From URNF01 sp045634325 (GTDB lineage: Bacteria > Bacillota > Clostridia > Oscillospirales > Acutalibacteraceae), in assembly GCA_045634325.1 (NCBI GenBank), contig JAZRAA010000009.1, positions 1 through 19,367 on the forward strand: a stretch of DNA of 19,367 nt. Reading direction: 5' to 3'. Every line of letters begins with the position of its first letter. Positions within the stretch are counted from its first letter, which is position 1. The notes under the pieces were generated by a model. The model was not told where the DNA came from and ran no database searches. It worked only from the letters and a program-made list of their open reading frames with translations. The position numbers were made by a program, and so were the translations under genes. Positions 14,394 through 19,367 of the stretch are shown in pieces.

Positions 14394-16271
14394 TCAAACA
14401 TCCATAATAATCGGCAAAATCATCGGACTACGCTTAGTTTTGCGGAAAATCATATGGGATAATTCATCGCGTACACGGGCTTTCATAGTGGTCCAATCCA
14501 TTGTATGACGGCCACAGCATTCTTCCAGCACACGTCTGGCAATCTCACGCGCCTCATCCAAAAGTTCCTCAGACTCACGGACATACACAAAGCCTCTGGA
14601 AACCACATCCGGTCCGGAAACAACCATTCCGTTGACGACATCAATGGTCGCCACAACAACGATCAAACCGTCTTCTGCCAAATGTTTACGGTCACGCAAC
14701 ACAATACTTCCAACGTCACCAACACCCAATCCATCCACCAGTACTCGACCGGCGGGAACGGACGTGGTAATTTGCATCTTATCAGGAGTGAGTTCCACCA
14801 CTTTGCCGATTTCGGTCACCAACACATTTTCGGGTTTCATACCCATTTTCTGTGCCAAAGCGGCATGTTTTTGCAAATGTTTTTGTTCACCGTGTACCGG
14901 AATGAAATATTTCGGCTTGGTGAGTGCTTGCATCAGTTTCAATTCTTCTTGACAAGCGTGACCCGACACGTGCACATCGTACATTCTCTCATATACAACG
15001 TCACAGCCGCGTTTCATCAACTCGTCAATGACCTTGCCAACCATTTTTTCGTTACCGGGAATGGGTGTAGCGGAAATAATGATATAGTCCTCACAACCCA
15101 CTTCCACACGTCTATGGTCGGAAAATGCCATACGGCTTAAAGCAGACATCGGTTCACCCTGACTGCCGGTGGTTACCAATGTCATTTGATCTTTGGGATA
15201 GCGGTCAATCATTTCGATATCCACCAACAATCCCTTGGGCACATGCAGATACCCAAGTTCATTGGCAATATTGACAAAGTTAATCATACTGCGACCGGAC
15301 ACTGCCACTTTTCGTCCCGTTTTATACGAAGCATCCATAATCTGTTGGATACGGTTTAAGTTAGACGAGAAGGTTGCCACGATGATGCGCTTGTTGCCCG
15401 CGTTTTTAAACAGTTTTTCGAAACTGTCCCCCACCACACTTTCGCTGGGGGTATAACCCGGGCGTTCCGCATTGGTCGAATCAGCAAGCAATGCCAAAAC
15501 GCCTTCCTTGCCAAGTTGGCCAAAACGAGCCAAATCAATCATGGTGCCGCTCACCGGCGTGAAATCAATCTTAAAGTCACCGGTATGCACCACATAACCG
15601 TGCGGCGTTTTAATACCGAGTGCCACCGCGTCAGGAATAGAGTGATTAACCGGTATGAATTCCACCGAAACATCGCCGAAATCAATCGACGAACCGGGAT
15701 TGACCACATGCATATCCGCATGAATATTTTTCTCTTTGAGCTTAGACTCAATCAAAGCCGCCGTCAAGCGAGCGGCATATACCGGCAGTTTTAAGCGGGA
15801 CAACAAATACGGCAATGCACCAATATGGTCCTCATGACCATGGGTAATGAGGATACCTTGTATACGATCTTTGTTCTTTTCGATATACGAAAAATCGGGC
15901 AAAACAATATCGACACCCAGCATATCGTCGTCCGGAAATGCCATACCACAATCAATCAAGAAAGCAGAATTGCCATACTCAAACAACGTAATATTCTTGC
16001 CGATTTCATTCAAACCACCCAAGAAGGTTAATTTGACCGGTAAGGCGGGTTGTTTAGCGCGCTCTTTTTTATATGTGCGGCGCGCAGTGTTGGCAGTCTT
16101 ATTGCCACTGGGACGTTTTCCCATCTTAGTGGGCTTGGATGCAGCGGGTTTTTGATTATTCCCACCATTCGCCGTATTTGCGGCATTCTTAGGCAGCGGT
16201 GTTCTGCGCTTTTTAGAAAATCCCGACTGCTTTTTCCCTGCATTTGTCTTATTTTTTTCTGTTGTTGTCAC
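14394..16271 (-). CDS. rnj: Ribonuclease J with long basic N-terminal extension
   Basis: A 625-residue metallo-beta-lactamase/beta-CASP ribonuclease with 5'-3' exonuclease and endonuclease activity in mRNA decay and rRNA maturation. The core begins near residue 79 (VKLTFLGGLNEIGKN). The zinc motif HGHEDH is at 144-149, then NHSIPDA, HTGDFKID, LLADSTNAERPG, ATFSSNLNRI, and the beta-CASP end with DVHVSGHACQEELKLM and FIPVHGEQKHL, ending in the C-terminal domain. The start is the GTG at 16269-16271, six bases after GGAGG. The first approximately 75 residues are Lys/Arg/Asn/Thr-rich, low in complexity and likely disordered, making the protein longer than the roughly 555-residue B. subtilis RNase J1. 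First gene of the cluster. The choice between the J1 and J2 paralogues cannot be made here. Confidence 0.95.
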   Translation of the reverse strand: MTTTEKNKTNAGKKQSGFSKKRRTPLPKNAANTANGGNNQKPAASKPTKMGKRPSGNKTANTARRTYKKERAKQPALPVKLTFLGGLNEIGKNITLFEYGNSAFLIDCGMAFPDDDMLGVDIVLPDFSYIEKNKDRIQGILITHGHEDHIGALPYLLSRLKLPVYAARLTAALIESKLKEKNIHADMHVVNPGSSIDFGDVSVEFIPVNHSIPDAVALGIKTPHGYVVHTGDFKIDFTPVSGTMIDLARFGQLGKEGVLALLADSTNAERPGYTPSESVVGDSFEKLFKNAGNKRIIVATFSSNLNRIQQIMDASYKTGRKVAVSGRSMINFVNIANELGYLHVPKGLLVDIEMIDRYPKDQMTLVTTGSQGEPMSALSRMAFSDHRRVEVGCEDYIIISATPIPGNEKMVGKVIDELMKRGCDVVYERMYDVHVSGHACQEELKLMQALTKPKYFIPVHGEQKHLQKHAALAQKMGMKPENVLVTEIGKVVELTPDKMQITTSVPAGRVLVDGLGVGDVGSIVLRDRKHLAEDGLIVVVATIDVVNGMVVSGPDVVSRGFVYVRESEELLDEAREIARRVLEECCGRHTMDWTTMKARVRDELSHMIFRKTKRSPMILPIIMDV

Positions 16272-16366
16272 AATGTTCCTCCATTTCATATTGTGAGCAA
16301 AACGCTCGTGACAGCCGTGCGAAAAGGGCGGTTCCGCCGATACCGTCGTGTGAATATTTCTATCAA

Positions 16367-16383
16367 AACAGACACGGTCTGTT
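16367..16383. repeat. Perfect inverted repeat in the rnj leader
   Basis: AACAGAC-ACG-GTCTGTT: two seven-base arms around a three-base centre. It could be a protein operator or, on the minus strand, an RNA hairpin in the rnj leader. Three more small hairpins lie nearby: 16399-16417 (GGGAAA/TTTCCC), 16327-16338 (GGCGG/CCGCC) and 16295-16307 (GAGC/GCTC). Confidence 0.6.
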
Positions 16384-16427
16384 CTATGTCAAAACCTAGG
16401 GAAAATCAAAATTTCCCAATTTAGATA

Positions 16428-16456
16428 ATATTACTATATTTATAGTATAATGTCAA
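16428..16456 (-). promoter_or_regulatory. Candidate promoter of the rnj-ftsH cluster
   Basis: On the minus strand a perfect -35 TTGACA (16451-16456), a 17-base spacer and TAATAT (16428-16433). A 16-base palindrome, TACTATATTTATAGTA (16432-16447), fills the spacer and touches the -10. The implied leader to the rnj GTG is about 150 bases. Confidence 0.6.
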
Positions 16457-16504
16457 GTTTACCGACTCTTTTTTCAGTATGGACAACTTTTTTCGTTTTC
16501 ACTC

Positions 16505-16532
16505 TTGTATATCCCGAAAAATCTGTTAAAAT
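16505..16532 (+). promoter_or_regulatory. Candidate rnhA promoter
   Basis: TTGTAT (16505-16510), a 16-base spacer and TAAAAT (16527-16532) preceded by TGT, an extended -10. The -35 match is modest. It is located about 40 bases before the rnhA start codon. It is divergent from the rnj promoter; the 301-base rnj-rnhA gap holds both. Confidence 0.45.
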
Positions 16533-16572
16533 GAGAGGCATACAGTCACTTTTATTTGACGGAGGGAACGAT

Positions 16573-17016
16573 ATGAAACATATCGAATTGTTTACCGATG
16601 GTGCTTGTTCCGGCAATCCCGGTCCGGGCGGTTGGGGTGCTGTTTTGCGCTACAACGGCGTAGAAAAAGAACTCTCCGGCGGCGAAGCAGAAACAACCAA
16701 CAACCGCATGGAACTATTAGCGGTGATTCGCGGTCTGTCTGCTCTAAAAGAACCGTGCAGTGTCACTCTCACCAGTGACTCCAAATACGTACTGGATGCT
16801 TTGATGAAAGGCTGGGTATACAACTGGAAGAAAAACGGCTGGAAAAAAGCAGATAAAAAGCCCGCTCTGAACGTGGATTTATGGGAACAACTACTCTCTT
16901 TACTCGAAATTCACACCGTTGATTTCAATTGGGTACACGGCCACCAAGGACATCCCGAAAATGAGCGTTGTGACGCACTTGCCGTAGCGGCATATCAGCA
17001 ATTTTTAAACAAATAA
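16573..17016 (+). CDS. rnhA: Ribonuclease HI
   Basis: A 147-residue enzyme that cuts the RNA strand of RNA-DNA hybrids, removing primers and R-loops. The active-site carboxylates are all present: Asp9 in FTDGACSGNPGPGGWG, Glu47 in NNRMELLAV, Asp69 in TSDSKYV, and Asp134 in NERCDALA, with His124 in WVHGHQGHPENE. The basic handle-like region WVYNWKKNGWKKADKKP marks it as the E. coli HI type. The ATG at 16573 has GGAGG seven bases upstream. An upstream in-frame ATG at 16450 would precede the promoter and is not used. It is followed by a weak hairpin at 17019-17042, so it is probably monocistronic. Confidence 0.95.
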   Translation: MKHIELFTDGACSGNPGPGGWGAVLRYNGVEKELSGGEAETTNNRMELLAVIRGLSALKEPCSVTLTSDSKYVLDALMKGWVYNWKKNGWKKADKKPALNVDLWEQLLSLLEIHTVDFNWVHGHQGHPENERCDALAVAAYQQFLNK

Positions 17017-17018
17017 CC

Positions 17019-17048
17019 ATGTAAAGTTAGTTTGCTTTACATTTAAAA
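17019..17048 (+). terminator. Possible weak terminator after rnhA
   Basis: ATGTAAAG (17019-17026) pairs with CTTTACAT (17035-17042), immediately after the rnhA stop. Only TTAAAAAT follows instead of a T-run, so termination would be inefficient. Confidence 0.35.
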
Positions 17049-17062
17049 ATCTCTTGATTCTA

Positions 17063-17090
17063 TTGACTTTTCACGAGAATGTGATATACT
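17063..17090 (+). promoter_or_regulatory. Promoter of the FMN riboswitch-ribU unit
   Basis: TTGACT (17063-17068), a 16-base spacer and TATACT (17085-17090) with TGA directly before it, an extended -10. Transcription would start just ahead of the riboswitch at about 17097. Confidence 0.85.
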
Positions 17091-17100
17091 GAATACAAAT

Positions 17101-17233
17101 CTTCGGGGCGGGGTGAGATTCCCCACCGGCGGTATAGTCCGCGAACGCTTTTCAGAGCGCCGATTCGGTGAAATTCCGAAACCGACGGTATACGGTTATG
17201 TTTTTAACCGCAAAGTCCGGATGGAAGAAGAAC
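17101..17233 (+). promoter_or_regulatory. FMN riboswitch (RFN element)
   Basis: The conserved RFN blocks are in order: TTCGGGGCGGGGTGAGATTC, CCCACCGGCGGTATAGTCCGC, a variable GAACGCTTTTCAGAGCGC arm, GATTCGGTGAAATTCCGAAA, CCGACGGTATACGGTTATG, then AAAGTCCGGATGGAAGAAGA. FMN binding should favour the terminator at 17261-17292 and shut off the riboflavin importer gene that follows. Confidence 0.96.
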
Positions 17234-17260
17234 AGTCATACAACACGTATATTCTGTTCG

Positions 17261-17292
17261 TCCCGCTGTTTTTACAGCGGGATTTTTTGTTT
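17261..17292 (+). terminator. FMN-riboswitch-controlled terminator
   Basis: TCCCGCTGT (17261-17269) pairs with ACAGCGGGA (17274-17282) around TTTT and is followed by TTTTTTGTTTT. It lies between the aptamer and ribU, as expected for transcriptional attenuation. Confidence 0.9.
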
Positions 17293-17332
17293 TGAAAGCC
17301 CTATGAAGACAACGACAGAAAGGATGTTGTCC

Positions 17333-17917
17333 ATGCGCAAATCTCGTATCTTTCCCCTCGTGCTGGTAGCGGTTATGACCGCACTCGCAACCATCATCTA
17401 CATGATTTTCCCCGAAATACCGTTGGTTCCCGGTGTGGAATATCTAAAAGTGGATTTTTCGGACATGCCCGCACTTGTCACCGCTTTAACAATCGGACCG
17501 TGGTACGGTATTTTAGTGGAAATCTTTAAAAATGGTATCCATCTGTTCCGCACAACCACCTTTGGTATCGGCGAACTGATGAACATCGGTATCGGTACTG
17601 CTATGATGCTATCGATGTGGGGCGGCTGCAAGATTTTTAATAAGCTTTTAAAAAAAGATAACGCTTATCACGCCGGCAACTACTACGCTGCCGCAACTTG
17701 TACCATTATCATCACGATTTTGGTCGGTTGGATGCTAAATGCCGTGCTCACCCCTGTTTTCTATTCTCTGATGAACTGGCCCCTCACTCCCGCTACATTA
17801 GCGGCAGGCGTTTGGGGGTCTACCTTGCTCAACGCCATTAAATCCGCTATTACCATCTTGCCCATGTGGCCCGTGGTACGAGTGATTACGAAATTGTCTA
17901 AACAATATACCATATAA
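17333..17917 (+). CDS. ribU: ECF transporter S component, riboflavin-specific
   Basis: A 194-residue integral membrane protein that binds riboflavin and works with the shared ECF energising module (EcfA, EcfA', EcfT), which is not in this window. About six hydrophobic segments are visible, with the family hallmark EYLKVDFSDMPALVTALTIGPWYGIL near residues 36-61 and EIFKNGIHLFRTTTFGIGELMN following. The ATG at 17333 has AGGA eight bases upstream; earlier in-frame starts would run back through the riboswitch. Its position directly behind the FMN riboswitch and terminator supports the riboflavin assignment. No clear terminator follows before the metK promoter. Confidence 0.93.
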   Translation: MRKSRIFPLVLVAVMTALATIIYMIFPEIPLVPGVEYLKVDFSDMPALVTALTIGPWYGILVEIFKNGIHLFRTTTFGIGELMNIGIGTAMMLSMWGGCKIFNKLLKKDNAYHAGNYYAAATCTIIITILVGWMLNAVLTPVFYSLMNWPLTPATLAAGVWGSTLLNAIKSAITILPMWPVVRVITKLSKQYTI

Positions 17918-17938
17918 TAAAATTGGGGAAATTTGTCG

Positions 17939-17967
17939 TTGACAAACGCTTCCCGCTTTGTTATACT
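17939..17967 (+). promoter_or_regulatory. Promoter of the SAM riboswitch-metK unit
   Basis: TTGACA (17939-17944), a 17-base spacer and TATACT (17962-17967), near consensus. It is placed 20 bases before the SAM-I aptamer. Confidence 0.9.
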
Positions 17968-17986
17968 ACTTACGAATTAAATATGC

Positions 17987-18082
17987 CTTATCAAGAGCGA
18001 CGGAGGGAACAGGCCCTGTGATGTCCGGCAACCTGCTTGCAAGCAAGGTGCTAAATCCTGCGGTATATAACCGAAAGATGAG
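17987..18082 (+). promoter_or_regulatory. SAM-I (S-box) riboswitch
   Basis: The conserved S-box blocks are clear: CTTATCAAGAGCGACGGAGG, GAACAGGCCCTGTGATGTCC, CGGCAACCTGC, AAGGTGCTAAATCCTGCG and closing GATGAG, which pairs with the opening CTTATC (one G-U). The element senses S-adenosylmethionine and represses metK by favouring the downstream terminator. Confidence 0.96.
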
Positions 18083-18088
18083 GGTTTT

Positions 18089-18123
18089 AAAACCGTCTCT
18101 TTCCGAGCGGTTTTTTTCTTTTA
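18089..18123 (+). terminator. SAM-riboswitch-controlled terminator
   Basis: AAACCG-t-CTC (18090-18099) pairs with GAG-CGGTTT (18105-18113), with a TTTCC loop and TTTTTTTCTTTT following. It directly follows the aptamer; GATGAGGGTTTTAAAACCG provides the overlap for an alternative antiterminator pairing. Confidence 0.85.
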
Positions 18124-18144
18124 TTTACACATTAGGAGGTTTAT

Positions 18145-19332
18145 ATGATGGCAAACTATTTCTTTACTTCTGAATCCGTCACGGAAGGGCATCCGGATAA
18201 AGTCTGCGACCAAATTTCCGATGCCGTTTTAGACGGAATTTTAGCACAAGACCCCAACGCACACGTTGCTTGTGAAACGGTGGCCACCACCGATATGGTC
18301 ATGGTCATGGGAGAAATCACCACCACTGCACAAGTGGATATTCCCGCTACCGTGCGCCGTGTGGTATTGGATATCGGTTACGACGGCAAAGACGGCAATT
18401 TCAACGGTGAAACCTGCGAAATCATCACCCGTCTGGACGAGCAGTCCCCGGACATTGCCATGGGCGTTAACGATGCCTTGGAAGGCCGTGGCGACGTAAA
18501 AACCGACCCGTATGACCAAATCGGTGCGGGCGACCAAGGTTTGATGTTCGGCTACGCTTGCAACGAAACTGCAGAACTCATGCCGTTGCCCATCTCCTTG
18601 GCACATAAACTGGCGGTTCAATTAACCAAAGTGCGCAAAGATGGTACTTTGTCCTACTTACAACCCGACGGCAAAACACAGGTAACGGTAGAATATGATG
18701 ACAACAACAAGCCAGTGCGTATTGATGCAGTGGTAGTTTCTACCCAGCACACCGCAGACACAGAGTTAGAAACCATCCGCAAAGATATTATTGCACAGGT
18801 CATTACCCCTATCATCCCCGCTGATTTAATGGATGAAAATACCAAAATTTTTGTCAACCCCACCGGTCGCTTTGTAGTGGGCGGCCCGCAGGGTGATACC
18901 GGTTTAACAGGCAGAAAAATCATCGTTGACACCTACGGCGGTTTCGGCCGTCACGGTGGCGGTGCTTTCTCCGGCAAAGACCCGACAAAAGTTGACCGTT
19001 CCGCTTCCTATATGGCACGTTATGCCGCTAAAAACGTGGTAGCAGCCGGCCTTGCCGAGCGCTGTGAGGTGCAACTCGCCTACGCAATCGGCGTGGCACG
19101 ACCCGTTTCTGTGTTGGTAGATACTGCCGGCACTGGCAAATACAGTGATGAACAAATTACCAAAGCGGTGGAAAAAGTATTCGACTTCCGTCCCGCCGCT
19201 ATCATTGACACCTTGCAATTGCGCCACACCGCATATCGACCGCTTGCCGCCTACGGCCATGTAGGTCGCGAAGACGTGCAAGCACCGTGGGAAAAAACTG
19301 ACCGTGTGGATGCGCTCAAAGCAGCACTGTAA
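18145..19332 (+). CDS. metK: S-adenosylmethionine synthetase
   Basis: A 395-residue enzyme that makes S-adenosylmethionine from methionine and ATP. All three domains are present. The N-terminal motif FTSESVTEGHPDKVCDQIS holds the ATP and metal ligands (GHPDK at 15-19). The hexapeptide-type GAGDQGLMFGYA follows, then GRFVVGGPQGDTGLTGRKII, DTYGG and the P-loop-like GGGAFSGKDPTKVDRSASYM. Length matches the family. Two adjacent ATGs (18145 and 18148) lie five and eight bases after GGAGG; either could be used. Regulation by the SAM-I riboswitch upstream gives end-product feedback. The downstream hairpin indicates a single-gene transcript. Confidence 0.97.
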   Translation: MMANYFFTSESVTEGHPDKVCDQISDAVLDGILAQDPNAHVACETVATTDMVMVMGEITTTAQVDIPATVRRVVLDIGYDGKDGNFNGETCEIITRLDEQSPDIAMGVNDALEGRGDVKTDPYDQIGAGDQGLMFGYACNETAELMPLPISLAHKLAVQLTKVRKDGTLSYLQPDGKTQVTVEYDDNNKPVRIDAVVVSTQHTADTELETIRKDIIAQVITPIIPADLMDENTKIFVNPTGRFVVGGPQGDTGLTGRKIIVDTYGGFGRHGGGAFSGKDPTKVDRSASYMARYAAKNVVAAGLAERCEVQLAYAIGVARPVSVLVDTAGTGKYSDEQITKAVEKVFDFRPAAIIDTLQLRHTAYRPLAAYGHVGREDVQAPWEKTDRVDALKAAL

Positions 19333-19346
19333 AGATAAAAAATCCC

Positions 19347-19367
19347 GTCGAAACCAAATGTTTCGAC
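19347..19367 (+). terminator. Probable metK terminator, cut by the window edge
   Basis: GTCGAAAC (19347-19354) pairs with GTTTCGAC (19360-19367) across CAAAT, 14 bases past the metK stop. The preceding AAAAAATCCC suggests the stem continues with GGGATTTTTT outside the window; this cannot be seen here. Confidence 0.6.

Noticed and set aside
16363..16392. Second possible rnj promoter with TTGACA at 16387-16392 (minus strand)
   Set aside because: No acceptable -10 hexamer exists at 16 to 18 bases spacing; the region looks more like a leader hairpin.
16450..16572. Upstream extension of rnhA by 41 residues
   Set aside because: The extension would cover the rnhA promoter, has no ribosome binding site, and the family starts at MKHIELFTDG.

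Overview
The window looks like a chromosomal segment of a low-to-moderate-GC Gram-positive bacterium, most likely class Clostridia (Oscillospiraceae-like). The supporting signs are: sigma-A promoters close to TTGACA-17-TATAAT; strong GGAGG ribosome binding sites, often with GTG or TTG starts; a Bacillus/Clostridium-type LexA box; tRNAs with encoded CCA; FMN and SAM-I riboswitches; RNase J; and an ECF-type riboflavin importer. The taxon is inferred from these features, not from a database match. Most of the content is housekeeping.

Left part (1-5300). The 3' end of an IS3-family transposase enters from the left edge. It converges on a two-tRNA unit, tRNA-Asp(GTC) then tRNA-Thr(GGT), on the minus strand. 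That unit has a perfect consensus promoter and two tandem terminators. Next is a minus-strand Y-family DNA polymerase gene (dinB-like) with a LexA/SOS box at its transcription start. A four-gene minus-strand operon follows: a two-helix membrane protein of unknown function, NAD(P)HX dehydratase (nnrD), a small lipoprotein, and an MFS transporter.

Middle (5300-8620). A minus-strand ABC importer operon of the TrpXYZ type is laid out as lipoprotein substrate-binding protein, permease, ATPase. A large hairpin separates the first two genes. Just upstream is a small single-span membrane protein gene with its own promoter and terminator.

Right-centre (8620-16460). A long minus-strand gene cluster carries core information-processing genes in the order rnj (RNase J), rplI (ribosomal protein bL9), dnaB (replicative helicase), tilS (tRNA-Ile lysidine synthase), hpt (hypoxanthine phosphoribosyltransferase), ftsH (membrane AAA protease). 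Gaps are short, tilS and hpt overlap by 17 bases, and the cluster appears to be driven from a promoter near 16430-16456. An approximately 150-base leader with several hairpins precedes rnj.

Right end (16460-19367). Three plus-strand genes follow: rnhA (RNase HI); ribU (riboflavin S component) under an FMN riboswitch with terminator; and metK (S-adenosylmethionine synthetase) under a SAM-I riboswitch with terminator. This is textbook end-product control of vitamin uptake and SAM synthesis.

I found no CRISPR array, prophage, toxin-antitoxin pair or defence system. The less ordinary observations are a dockerin/EF-hand-like calcium loop motif inside the extracytoplasmic domain of FtsH, the structured leader and palindromes upstream of RNase J, the SOS box at dinB, and a few small membrane proteins of unknown role in clear transcription units.
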